From the NCBI GenBank assembly GCA_044450785.1, contig JBIOJM010000378.1, positions 1-9,408 of the forward strand: a stretch of 9,408 nucleotides of DNA, written 5' to 3'. Below the pieces are notes generated by a model. The model was not told the origin of the DNA. It saw nothing but the letters and a program-made list of their open reading frames with translations, and searched no databases. Made by a program: the position numbers and the translations under genes. Source of the stretch: JBIOJM01 sp044450785. Lineage in GTDB: Bacteria > Planctomycetota > Planctomycetia > Isosphaerales > Isosphaeraceae. Of this stretch, positions 1 to 7,110 are shown piece by piece. Position 1 is the first letter of the stretch. Each line of letters opens with the position of its first letter.

Positions 1-1
1 C

Positions 2-2587
2 AACGACAGCTTGAAGGCGTACGAGGCGCTGGCGCCGGGCGGCTGGCTGGTCTGGCATGACTTCAACAGCCCGGTGCCCTGGGTCAGGGTGCGGGAGGCG
101 ATCGAACGGCTGGGCTTTCCCGAGCCGGTGGTGCATGTCGAGGGGACAGAGGTCGCCTTCCTGCGCAAGCAGGCACCGCTGCCGCCGCTGGCGACTGGGC
201 CCGCGCATCCCGGCCCGGTGCGCGTGGCCTGGGAGGGGGACCCGGATGGGCTGCATTCGCTGGCGCTGGTCAACCGGGCGCTGTGCCGCGCTCTGCTGGA
301 CCGCGGTCACGACCTGGGGTTGATCTGGGATTCACGGACCGCGGGCGTCGCGACGCAGGAGCGGCTGCCGCTCGATCCGCGCCTGGCGGTCCGGCTGGGC
401 CGCGGGCCGGCCGGGGGACCGGCCCAGGTGCACGTGCGGCACCAGTGGCCGCCGAAGCTGGAGCCGCCGGCACAGGGCCGCTGGGTCTTGATGCAGCCGT
501 GGGAATACGGCAGCCTTCCCAAAGCCTGGCTGCCGGCGCTCCGCCGCGTCGACGAGGTCTGGGCCTATAGCCGCTCGGTCCGCGACTGCTACCTCGAAGG
601 CGGTGTTCCGCCCGAGCGCGTTCACGTGATTCCGCTGGGCGTCGACCCCGCGGTCTTCCGACCCGGTCTGGCGCCGCTGGCGCTGCCGCCCGGCCCGGAG
701 GTGCGGTTCCTGTTCGTCGGCGGCACGATCTTCCGCAAGGGAATCGACCTGCTCCTCTCGGCCTTCGCCCGCGCCTTTCAGCCGTCCGACGGCGTCGGGC
801 TGGTCATCAAGGACATGGGGACCAAGAGCTTTTACCGCGGGCAGACGGCCGAGGCAAGCGTGGCCGCGCTCCGCGAGCGGGGCTATCCGGTCGACTACAT
901 CGACCGGTCCCTGGGCGAGCAGGAGGTCGCCGGGCTTTACGCCGCCTGCGATTGCCTGGTCCATCCGTTCCGTGGCGAGGGGTTTGGCCTGCCGGTCGTC
1001 GAGGCGATGGCCTGCGGGCTGCCGGTGATCGTCACCGGCGCCGGGCCGGCGCTCGATTACGCCTCAGAGGAGACCGCCTTCCTCATCCCCGCCCGCCGGG
1101 GCCAGTTCGCCGAGTGCCGGGTGGGCGACCTGGAGACGATCGGCCGGCCGTGGCTGTCGGAGCCGGACCCGGATGCCCTGGTGGAACTTCTCCGCCGTGT
1201 GGCGGCCGACCCGGCGTCGGCCCGGGCCAAAGGCCAGGCGGCCAGCGCCTGGATCCGCGAGCGTTTCACCTGGTCCCGCGCCGGCGAGGCGGCGGAGATC
1301 CGGCTGCATGCGCTGGCGGGGGAAGGGGAGTGGGCCGGAGCCGGTGCGATCCCAGCCCAGGCCGCGCGGCGCAGCCCCGACGAGCGGGCTGATTCCCATG
1401 CTCCGGAGGTGCGCCCGCCCGGACCGGTCCCGTTGCCGGCGGGGCCGTCGCGCGGCTCCCGGACATCGCCGGCCGGGCGGCCCAAGGTCTCCCTGACCAT
1501 GATCGTTAAAGACGAGGAGAATAACCTTCCGCGGGCCCTGGAATCGGCGCACGGGCTGTTCGACGAGATCATCGTGGTCGACACAGGCTCGATTGATCGC
1601 ACGCGAGAGATTGCCCGCAAGGGCGGGGCGCGCGTGTTTGACTTCGTCTGGGTCGACGACTTCGCCGCCGCCCGCAACGCCGCGCTGGCCCGTGCCACCG
1701 GCGACTATGCCTTCTGGCTCGATGCCGACGACGTGCTCGAGCCGCCCGAGCAGGAACGCCTCGAGGGGCTCATCGATGGACTGCGGCACGGCGACCCGGC
1801 TGCCTACGTGGTCCGCTGTTCGTGCGATCCCGACCATAACGGCGGCGGGGGCCAGACGGTCGTCGACCATGTCCGGCTCTTCCCGCTGCGCGAGGACGTG
1901 CGCTGGACCTACGCGGTGCACGAGCAGATCCTGCCGGCCTTGAATCGCGTGAGCGTCCCGGTGCGGTGGACCAAGGTCACGGTGCGGCACACCGGCTACA
2001 CCGACCCGGCTATGTGGGAACGAAAGCTCCAGCGCAACTGGAGGATCCTCGAGGAGGAGCTGGCCGAACGGCCTGACGACCCATTCGTGCTTTTCAACCT
2101 GGGCTCGACCGCCATCGAGTGGCGGGACTGGGCCATGGCTCTCGGCTACCTTCAGCGCAGCCTCGCCGGCTCGGCCCCCACCGATTCGATCACGCGCAAG
2201 TTGTTTGTCTTGATCGCGCGGGCCCACCAGATGAGGGGGGACCTGCCCGGGGCCGTTCAGGTCTGCGCCGAGGGCTTGAGCATCGACCCCAACGACGCCG
2301 AGCTGCTCTTCCGCAAGGCGGTGGTGCATCGCATGCGGAGGGAGATGGGCGAGGCCGAGGCCTGCTGGCGGCGGATTCTGGGCCTGCGGCGGCCGGACCA
2401 GTTCTGCAGCGTCGACCAGGGGATCTTCGGCCACCTCACCCTGCGCAATCTCGCCGTCCTCGCCGAGGAGCGGAGCGATCCAGCCGAGGCGGCCGGCCTC
2501 TGGCGCAAGGTCCTGGCCGAATGTCCCGGGGACCACGAGGCACTCGCCAAGCTGGAGCACCTGGGAAGGACGGAAGCAGCCCCATGA
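2..2587 (+). CDS. Multi-module glycosyltransferase: methyltransferase end + GT4 + GT2 + TPR (5' partial)
   Basis: The frame is open to the left edge (N-D-S precede a TTG at 11), so the true start is outside the window and the TTG is probably internal. Numbering from 11: residues 1-55 (ALAPGGWLVWHDF, then a VREAIERLG helix) resemble the last strands of a class I SAM methyltransferase. Residues 70-440 form a GT4 glycosyltransferase (GT-B fold), with VRFLFVGGTIFRKG opening the nucleotide-sugar domain and an EX7E motif at E323/E331. A Pro/Arg/Ala-rich linker covers about 440-491. Residues 492-690 are a GT2 (GT-A) domain: MIVKDEENNL, EIIVVDTGSIDRT, FAAARNAAL and the metal-binding DADD at 571-574. 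TPR-like helices follow to 858. It likely builds or decorates an extracellular glycan; donor and acceptor cannot be read. The GT2+TPR part resembles the SunS-like/TPR glycosyltransferases common in planctomycetes. The last codons overlap the next gene by 4 nt (ATGA), indicating coupled translation. Confidence 0.9.
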   Translation, partial: NDSLKAYEALAPGGWLVWHDFNSPVPWVRVREAIERLGFPEPVVHVEGTEVAFLRKQAPLPPLATGPAHPGPVRVAWEGDPDGLHSLALVNRALCRALLDRGHDLGLIWDSRTAGVATQERLPLDPRLAVRLGRGPAGGPAQVHVRHQWPPKLEPPAQGRWVLMQPWEYGSLPKAWLPALRRVDEVWAYSRSVRDCYLEGGVPPERVHVIPLGVDPAVFRPGLAPLALPPGPEVRFLFVGGTIFRKGIDLLLSAFARAFQPSDGVGLVIKDMGTKSFYRGQTAEASVAALRERGYPVDYIDRSLGEQEVAGLYAACDCLVHPFRGEGFGLPVVEAMACGLPVIVTGAGPALDYASEETAFLIPARRGQFAECRVGDLETIGRPWLSEPDPDALVELLRRVAADPASARAKGQAASAWIRERFTWSRAGEAAEIRLHALAGEGEWAGAGAIPAQAARRSPDERADSHAPEVRPPGPVPLPAGPSRGSRTSPAGRPKVSLTMIVKDEENNLPRALESAHGLFDEIIVVDTGSIDRTREIARKGGARVFDFVWVDDFAAARNAALARATGDYAFWLDADDVLEPPEQERLEGLIDGLRHGDPAAYVVRCSCDPDHNGGGGQTVVDHVRLFPLREDVRWTYAVHEQILPALNRVSVPVRWTKVTVRHTGYTDPAMWERKLQRNWRILEEELAERPDDPFVLFNLGSTAIEWRDWAMALGYLQRSLAGSAPTDSITRKLFVLIARAHQMRGDLPGAVQVCAEGLSIDPNDAELLFRKAVVHRMRREMGEAEACWRRILGLRRPDQFCSVDQGIFGHLTLRNLAVLAEERSDPAEAAGLWRKVLAECPGDHEALAKLEHLGRTEAAP

Positions 2588-3777
2588 GCCCGGATCGGCT
2601 GCTCTTCGCCTCGGTCCACAGCTTCCTCGACCCCTCGAGCGGCGCGGCCCTGGCGACCCGCGACCTGCTCGAGCTGCTGGCCGCCCGAGGCGTCGATTGC
2701 CGGGTGCTCTGCACCGGAGTGCTCGATTATGAGCAGGAGAGCACACTCGAGGAGGTGCTGACGCTAATGGGCTCGCCGTTCCGGCGGGGTGAGGCACGGC
2801 TCGCCCGGGGTGGGACGGTCAAGGTCTTCGACCTCGAGCAGGGCGGGGTTCGGATCACCATGTTCCCCACCGCCTCCAGCCGCGCCGAGCGGTCGCCCAG
2901 CCGAGAGGAGGGTGCACTGTTCCTCGATCTGGCCGACCAGGTGCTGGAACGATTCGCGCCCCAGGTGCTGCTGACGTACGGGGGCCACCCGGCCATCCCG
3001 GCGCTGATGGCCCGGGCACGCCGGCGGGGGATCGCCGTGGTGTTCCACCTGCATAATTTCGCCTACGCGGATCGCAGCGCGTTCGCCGACGCGGCGGCGG
3101 TCCTGGTCCCCTCCCGCTACGCCGGCCGGTTCTACGCCGAGCGACTCGGCCTGGAATGCACCGCGATTCCCTATCCCTTGTCCGCCGGGCGCGTGGTCGC
3201 GGCCGACCGCGAGCCGCGTTACGTGACTTTCATCAATCCGCAGCCCTCCAAGGGGGTGACGGTCTTTGCCCGGATCGCGTCCGAGCTGGGTCGTCGGCGT
3301 CCCGAGATTCCCCTCCTGGTCGTGGAGGGACGGGGCACGAGCGAGTGGCTGGCGCGGGTGCCGTTGGACCTCTCGGGCTTGACGAACCTCAACCGGATGG
3401 CCAACACCCCCGACCCGCGGGACTTCTACCGGCTGACGCGGGTGCTGCTCGTCCCATCGTTGTGGCGCGAGAGTTTCGGCCGGGTGGCGGCCGAGGGCCT
3501 GGCCAACGGACTGCCGGTCCTGGCGAGCGACCGCGGCGCCTTGCCCGAGGTGCTGGGCGACGCCGGGCTCGTCCTGACGATCCCGGAGCGGTGCACGCCG
3601 GCCAGCGCCGCGGTGCCGACGCCGCGTGAAGTGAGACCCTGGGTGGCGGCGATCGAGAAGCTCTGGGACGACCCTGAGTTCGAGGCCCGGCATCGCACCC
3701 AGGCCCGCGACGAGGCCCGGCGGTGGGATGATGACCGTGTGTTCGACGAATATGAGAGGTTCTTCCGATCCCTATAA
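2584..3777 (+). CDS. GT4-family glycosyltransferase
   Basis: This is a 397-residue GT-B enzyme, a normal length for GT4. The frame is open further upstream, but the ATG at 2584 is preferred: it has GGAAG at 2572-2576 (7-nt spacing), forms an ATGA overlap with the upstream stop, and begins exactly at a Rossmann-type first strand (RLLFASVHSF, then SSGAALATRDLLELLAARG). The acceptor-side domain includes VVFHLHNFAYADRSAF and VLVPSRYAGRFYAERLG. The donor domain includes YVTFINPQPSKGV, and the EX7E motif is RESFGRVAAEG with E296 and E304, followed by GLPVLASDRGALPEVLG, which is classic for retaining GT4 enzymes. No membrane segment or signal peptide is seen, so it is probably cytoplasmic or peripheral. 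It forms an operon with the upstream fusion and probably adds another sugar to the same glycan. The specific sugar is not predictable. Confidence 0.93.
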   Translation: MSPDRLLFASVHSFLDPSSGAALATRDLLELLAARGVDCRVLCTGVLDYEQESTLEEVLTLMGSPFRRGEARLARGGTVKVFDLEQGGVRITMFPTASSRAERSPSREEGALFLDLADQVLERFAPQVLLTYGGHPAIPALMARARRRGIAVVFHLHNFAYADRSAFADAAAVLVPSRYAGRFYAERLGLECTAIPYPLSAGRVVAADREPRYVTFINPQPSKGVTVFARIASELGRRRPEIPLLVVEGRGTSEWLARVPLDLSGLTNLNRMANTPDPRDFYRLTRVLLVPSLWRESFGRVAAEGLANGLPVLASDRGALPEVLGDAGLVLTIPERCTPASAAVPTPREVRPWVAAIEKLWDDPEFEARHRTQARDEARRWDDDRVFDEYERFFRSL

Positions 3778-3779
3778 AG

Positions 3780-3796
3780 CGTGAGAGTCACTCACG
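3780..3796 (+). terminator. Short hairpin after the glycosyltransferase stop
   Basis: CGTGAG (3780-3785) pairs with CTCACG (3791-3796) around a 5-nt loop, three bases after the TAA of the GT4 gene and between convergent genes. There is no T-tract on the plus side; reading leftward the hairpin is followed by CTTTAT. A second small dyad, CCGTTC (3873-3878) / GAACGG (3886-3891), lies in the same gap. Both are weak as intrinsic terminators, and Rho-dependent termination is equally possible. Confidence 0.3.
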
Positions 3797-3982
3797 GAAT
3801 TCAAAAGAAACGTCCGTTGCGCCATCCCCCGTTCGGCCTGAGATCGCCAGCTTAACGCGAGCACAATCGATGCCGTTCGGGGACTGAACGGTCACAGCAA
3901 AACGAACCGCGTCCTGCACGCCGATCCCCGACCCGGACGAGCCGTGATGGGCGTGGCGTGGTCTGCGTCCGGGCAAGGCCGG
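3788..3982 (-). other. Small coding-like tail in frame after the TPR gene stop
   Basis: Directly after the TGA of the TPR gene (3983-3985) the same minus frame stays open for 64 codons, to a TGA at 3788-3790. There is no ATG; a TTG lies at 3974-3976 and a GTG further in. The last 45 or so residues look protein-like, with alternating hydrophobic strands (VRFAVTVQSP, ARVKLAISG, DVSFEFRE) suggesting the end of a beta-sandwich domain. It may be a degraded gene remnant, a former C-terminal extension of the TPR protein cut by a stop, or chance in GC-rich DNA. I do not recognise a family and see no ribosome binding site that fixes a start. Confidence 0.25.
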
Positions 3983-5287
3983 TCAGGGTGCCGGCGGGAG
4001 GCGGGGGGCGGGAGACGAGCCGCCGGCTCGACTCGGCTCGCGCAGCCGGAACAAGGCTCGTTGCGACTCGGAGTCGAGCGGGTCGCCGGCGATGGCCAGC
4101 GCGTACCAGGCACGGGCCTCGGCATCGCGGTGGAGTGCCGCGCACGCCGCCGCGAGCCTGCGCACGAGATCCGGGTCTCGACGAGCCTCGGGAGCGGCGG
4201 CCCGATGGATCAGGGTATTGAGACGTTCGAGGTTGCCGGCCGACTCACGGAGCCGAACGGCGGCCTCCTGTTCGCCATTGATCGCCAGCGCGCTCACGAG
4301 ACCGAAGATCGCCTCGTGGCTCGCGGGGTCGGCGGCAAACGCGATCCGGAAGTGATGCAACGCTTTTCGGGCGTCGCGCCGCGACAGCGCCAGCCGGCCC
4401 CGCAGCCGGGCCAGCACCGGATCGTCGATCCGGCCAGCGGCGAGGAGACGCTCGGCTCGATCCTGATCCGAAACGTCCAGCGCGGTCTGGGCCCGGATCG
4501 CGATCGCCTCGGGATCCTCTTGGGGTAGAACGGTCAAGGCCGACACCGCCTCCGCGTGAAGACCCATCCTTCGGTAGTTGTCCGCCAACGCCAGCCGCGA
4601 CCATCGGTCGCCGGGATCAGCCGCGACGTATCGCCCCAACGTCGCGATTGCTTCCCCCGGCTCCCACGAATTGTTGCGGAGCAAACACCAATGGAACACG
4701 TTGTCGGCCGTCAGTTGGGTCCGTTCCGAGAGAGCCAGGAACTCGACGTTCAGCTCGGCTCGGCGGAGCTGCATCCCAAGAATGTAAATCAGCTCACGGT
4801 GGGCCTGGATCAGCCCGGGATCAAGCCGCAGGGCGGCGTGAAAAAACTCCTCCGCGAGCCTGGCTCGATCTCGCCGTAGCTCGATTTGACCAGCGAGTAA
4901 TCGAGCTTGCGATCCCATGTGATGGTCGTCCGGCACCTGCGCCAGGCCGGCCAGAGCAAGATCGGGTTGTTTCCGGACCATCGCGAGCTGGGCCCGCATA
5001 AACCAGTCGAGCGGCGTCGGCTTTCGAAACCGGCGCAGCCGTTCGAGCGCCTTATCGACCTCGTCATAACGGCCGGCCTTGAAATCCTGCTCCGCTCGAG
5101 CCCAGACCGCGTCCGGACTCGCGACGTCGTGCCGAGTCGCCTGAAGACCCCAGAACACCAGAACCAGCGCGATCGAGCTCAGGCCCGCGAGCCAGATCCA
5201 GGCGGGCCGGGCTCGAACCTGTCCCGTCCTCCGACCGGATTGCTCGTGGCGCGCGTCCAGGGTCTTGTGCGCTCTTTGGGGAGCCAT
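3983..5287 (-). CDS. Membrane-anchored tetratricopeptide repeat protein
   Basis: The 434-residue protein has a basic N-terminus (residues 1-28, Arg/Lys/His rich), one hydrophobic helix at about 29-49 (WIWLAGLSSIALVLVFWGLQ), and then an almost wholly alpha-helical body. The charge pattern predicts N-in topology with the repeats outside the cytoplasmic membrane. TPR-type helix pairs run from about 58 to 415, for example WARAEQDFKAGRYDEVDKAL, ARLAEEFFHAALRLDPG, ALHHFRIAFAADPASHEAIF and ARAWYALAIAGDPLDSESQR. The core HWCLLRNNSWEP matches my memory of a planctomycete TPR family often encoded beside CRTAC1 (ASPIC/UnbV) genes, but no such partner is in this window. The C-terminus is a Pro/Ser/Ala tail. 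ATG at 5285-5287 is the only Met start near the membrane helix; its AGAGGA (5302-5307) is rather far away at 14 nt. It is divergent from the next gene. Function is probably protein-protein scaffolding, with no catalytic motif visible. Confidence 0.88.
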   Translation of the reverse strand: MAPQRAHKTLDARHEQSGRRTGQVRARPAWIWLAGLSSIALVLVFWGLQATRHDVASPDAVWARAEQDFKAGRYDEVDKALERLRRFRKPTPLDWFMRAQLAMVRKQPDLALAGLAQVPDDHHMGSQARLLAGQIELRRDRARLAEEFFHAALRLDPGLIQAHRELIYILGMQLRRAELNVEFLALSERTQLTADNVFHWCLLRNNSWEPGEAIATLGRYVAADPGDRWSRLALADNYRRMGLHAEAVSALTVLPQEDPEAIAIRAQTALDVSDQDRAERLLAAGRIDDPVLARLRGRLALSRRDARKALHHFRIAFAADPASHEAIFGLVSALAINGEQEAAVRLRESAGNLERLNTLIHRAAAPEARRDPDLVRRLAAACAALHRDAEARAWYALAIAGDPLDSESQRALFRLREPSRAGGSSPAPRLPPAP

Positions 5288-5377
5288 CCGCGGATCAGAC
5301 GTCCTCTCGTGCCGAAAGTCGATCGCGACCCTTGATTTCCCGCTGGTCCACGATCCGGTCTTGCCGAAATGAGCCCA

Positions 5378-5413
5378 CCCGGGATGCGACTATCTTAACA
5401 GTCTCAATCCGGG
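5378..5413. promoter_or_regulatory. 36-nt imperfect palindrome, candidate operator in the divergent intergenic region
   Basis: The left arm CCCGGGATGCGACT (5378-5391) and right arm AGTCTCAATCCGGG (5400-5413) are complementary at 11 of 14 positions, around the 8-nt AT-rich spacer ATCTTAAC. The outer CCCGG/CCGGG and inner GACT/AGTC blocks are perfect. The dyad lies between two divergent genes and ends exactly where a TATAAA box begins, a position suited to a dimeric regulator controlling one or both directions. No regulator gene is in the window, so this is inferred from symmetry and position only. Confidence 0.4.
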
Positions 5414-5419
5414 TATAAA
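5391..5419 (+). promoter_or_regulatory. Candidate promoter for the multi-pass TPR gene
   Basis: TATAAA at 5414-5419 is the clearest -10-like box in this GC-rich gap. At 17-nt spacing the -35 position reads TATCTT (5391-5396), which is poor. A better TTAACA (5395-5400) sits only 13 nt away. The predicted leader to the ATG at 5551 would be about 125 nt. A second -35-like TTGACT at 5480-5485 has no acceptable -10 partner. An activator-dependent promoter using the adjacent palindrome would fit the weak -35. Confidence 0.3.
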
Positions 5420-5441
5420 AAGGGCAAGCGTCAGCCAGCAA
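5412..5441 (-). promoter_or_regulatory. Candidate promoter for the minus-strand TPR gene
   Basis: On the minus strand TTGCTG (plus coordinates 5436-5441) and TATACC (5412-5417) are separated by 18 nt, a loose sigma70-like arrangement about 125 nt upstream of the ATG at 5287. The 36-nt palindrome would lie over or just downstream of the start point, where a bound regulator would block transcription. The match is weak, and the boxes overlap those of the opposite promoter. Confidence 0.22.
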
Positions 5442-5550
5442 AGGCGACCCCCCACACACCGCGACTACCCGTTTTCGATTTGACTCCAGGTTCCGAGCGC
5501 ATCCGGATGTCGGTGAGCGTTTGGGTCAGGTTCGAGCCGAGGAGCGACTC

Positions 5551-7005
5551 ATGGAGTTCATCCCGCCCATCGAGCGAGATCGGCGCTCGATCACTGAGCA
5601 GGAGCAGGATCGGGGCTTGACAGCACCAGTTGAGCGACTGATCGAGCTAAGCTCATGGATGATGGTTCTAGGGACGATCCGTCTGACCTGCACCTTCGCC
5701 AGCTACGTCGGCGAATTTCTCGACGTATGGCGGCTCCAGCCGATCACGATTCGCATGTTGAGCTGGTTCGTCCACGAGAACCAGCCGTTCATCGAGCTGT
5801 GCGCTGCGTGGCCGCTGCTGTTGAGCATGGCTGTGCGCCGGAAGCGATGGCCGGAGCTGCTGCCGGCGGCCGCGGTGACGTTCTTGATCCTTTCGATCGG
5901 GGGGGTAATCGAATTGAGCGCGGAATGGAGCCACGCCCGAGGGAACGGGGTCACGATCGGCTCATTCCACTTGACGCGTCGCGCGTTCATCCATCCCAGC
6001 CTCTCGGACGTGTGTCTGGGCATACTGGGAGCGACTCAGCTTCTGCTGGAGTTTGCCACGGCCGTGCGCGCCGTCCTCTTGGTCCCCCGTTTTCGTGGAG
6101 CCCATGCGGGCGAGTCCGGCAGGAACGACAGGGCGCGGCGAGCGCGGTTCGGGCGTTTGGCCGTCTACACATCGCTCGGATACCTGGTCCTGATGATCCG
6201 GCTGCCCGTCTGGTCGACTTATCTCGAGCTCCTGAACAATTCGACGCTCGTTCGTGAATTTGTTCTTCGGAACGACATCAAGCGGATCAGAGGACCGCGG
6301 TACACGGTCCGTCTCTCAAAAGAGGAGGAGCAGCGGCGCGACATCCAAATCAAGTTGTCGGCGGCCCATCAAGCGGCGAGGATGGACCAATTCCTGACGG
6401 CGAAGGAAAGCTACATCCAGCTCATCTCATTGGTGGAGTCGGTGCCCGAAGGTACGTGGCCGCGGCAGTATCGCATCACCCTTGCGGACGTCCTGAATGG
6501 ACTCGCCTGGCTGGAGGCGACTTGCCCCGAACCCATGCATCGTGACTCGGCGGCAGCGGTCCGCCACGCGCGTCGCGCGGTCGAATTGCAACCGAACGAT
6601 GGAAATATCTGGAACACGCTCGGAGTTGCCTACTATCGCACCGGTGAGTGGAAGGAAGCGAACGACGCGCTCTTCCGTTCGATGCAGCTCCGCAACCAGG
6701 GCGACAGCTTCGATTGGTTCTTCCTGGCACTCGTGCAGCTCAAGCTCGGTCACAGGGAGCAGGCACTCGAGTGGTACGACAAGGCCGTCGCGTGGTTTCA
6801 TGAGTCCCTCGCCGACAATCGAGAGCTCTATCGCTTCCAGGTCGAGGCCGCTCAAGAGTTGGGGCTCCCCAAGCCCGCGCCTCCACCTCTCTCGGCATCC
6901 ACCTTCAGTACGACGCATGGGCCTCTTTTCCCCATGGGGCCCAACCTGCCAAGACGTCTGCGTCCGAGGTTCGCCGACCCGTCGATGAGAACGCCGATCC
7001 AGTGA
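5551..7005 (+). CDS. Multi-pass membrane protein with C-terminal TPR domain
   Basis: ATG at 5551 is chosen because GAGGAG (5539-5544) sits 6 nt upstream; a TTG at 5521 would add ten residues without a comparable site. The product is 484 residues. After a charged N-terminus there are about four to five hydrophobic stretches: roughly 34-54, 80-96, 104-123 (LLPAAAVTFLILSIGGVIEL), 154-178 and 203-226. A cytosol-like linker rich in charge follows (KEEEQRRD), then TPR helices at about 268-440. The segment WNTLGVAYYRTGEWKEA, then GDSFDWFFLALVQLKLG and ALEWYDKAVAWF, is the repeat block I know from C-termini of planctomycete Ser/Thr protein kinases and WD/TPR proteins. No kinase domain is present here. 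The final 40 residues are Pro/Ser/Arg rich and look disordered. Base composition is less GC-rich than the glycosyltransferase genes. The role is unknown; a membrane-tethered scaffold is the simplest reading. Confidence 0.85.
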   Translation: MEFIPPIERDRRSITEQEQDRGLTAPVERLIELSSWMMVLGTIRLTCTFASYVGEFLDVWRLQPITIRMLSWFVHENQPFIELCAAWPLLLSMAVRRKRWPELLPAAAVTFLILSIGGVIELSAEWSHARGNGVTIGSFHLTRRAFIHPSLSDVCLGILGATQLLLEFATAVRAVLLVPRFRGAHAGESGRNDRARRARFGRLAVYTSLGYLVLMIRLPVWSTYLELLNNSTLVREFVLRNDIKRIRGPRYTVRLSKEEEQRRDIQIKLSAAHQAARMDQFLTAKESYIQLISLVESVPEGTWPRQYRITLADVLNGLAWLEATCPEPMHRDSAAAVRHARRAVELQPNDGNIWNTLGVAYYRTGEWKEANDALFRSMQLRNQGDSFDWFFLALVQLKLGHREQALEWYDKAVAWFHESLADNRELYRFQVEAAQELGLPKPAPPPLSASTFSTTHGPLFPMGPNLPRRLRPRFADPSMRTPIQ

Positions 7006-7030
7006 GTGGTCTACTTCCCATGCGGCCGCT

Positions 7031-7070
7031 AACTCAGGTCGCGGCGCTGCAGCGGCAGCGCTCCTGGGTT
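7031..7070 (+). terminator. 40-nt bulged hairpin downstream of the membrane TPR gene
   Basis: AACTCAGG (7031-7038) pairs with CCTGGGTT (7063-7070), one pair being G-T. After a 4-nt left-side bulge (TCGC), GGCGCTGC (7043-7050) pairs with GCAGCGCT (7055-7062) around an AGCG loop. That gives sixteen base pairs, starting 25 nt after the stop at 7005. No T-tract follows, so it may be a Rho-dependent or processing/stability structure rather than a classic intrinsic terminator. It lies just upstream of the next gene's promoter, consistent with insulation between the two genes. Confidence 0.45.
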
Positions 7071-7075
7071 CGCAG

Positions 7076-7094
7076 TTCAGGTTGACGGCCTGAG
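7076..7094. promoter_or_regulatory. Dyad around the -35 box, candidate operator
   Basis: TTCAGG (7076-7081) and CCTGAG (7089-7094) form a 6-bp dyad (one G-T) whose 7-nt centre TTGACGG contains the -35 box of the candidate promoter. Related half-sites CTCAGG (7033-7038) and CCTGGG (7063-7068) occur in the hairpin just upstream. Repeated half-sites in both orientations suggest regulator binding, though six bases is short and chance is possible. Confidence 0.3.
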
Positions 7095-7110
7095 GGATAA
7101 CGAGCATACT
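7082..7110 (+). promoter_or_regulatory. Sigma70-like promoter for the secreted peptidase-like gene
   Basis: TTGACG (7082-7087, five of six consensus bases) and CATACT (7105-7110, four of six) are separated by the optimal 17 nt. The start point would be near 7117, leaving a leader of about 80 nt before the ATG at 7200. This is the best promoter match in the window and implies the downstream gene is transcribed on its own. Confidence 0.5.

Noticed and set aside
2119..2583. N-terminal extension of the second glycosyltransferase frame
   Set aside because: This 155-codon stretch overlaps the TPR part of the upstream gene in another frame and is low-complexity Arg/Gly. The fold begins at the ATG at 2584 with a proper ribosome binding site.
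1064..2797. 577-codon minus-strand open frame opposite the glycosyltransferase fusion
   Set aside because: It is antisense to well-recognised GT4/GT2/TPR motifs. Its peptide is Arg/Pro/Gly-rich with no domain, as expected for the mirror of a GC-rich gene.
3680..3720. Repeated CGAGGCCCGG words near the end of the GT4 gene
   Set aside because: They encode recurring E/D-A-R helix residues in the coding sequence. Two imperfect copies in GC-rich DNA are not a meaningful repeat.
3944..5335. Plus-strand frames (194, 107 and 142 codons) opposite the single-pass TPR gene
   Set aside because: The minus strand gives a continuous protein with a membrane helix and regular TPR periodicity. The plus frames are broken and featureless.
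5480..5508. TTGACT at 5480 as a promoter for the membrane TPR gene
   Set aside because: At 17-18 nt spacing the -10 position reads CCGGAT or CGGATG, too far from consensus. The TATAAA at 5414 is better.
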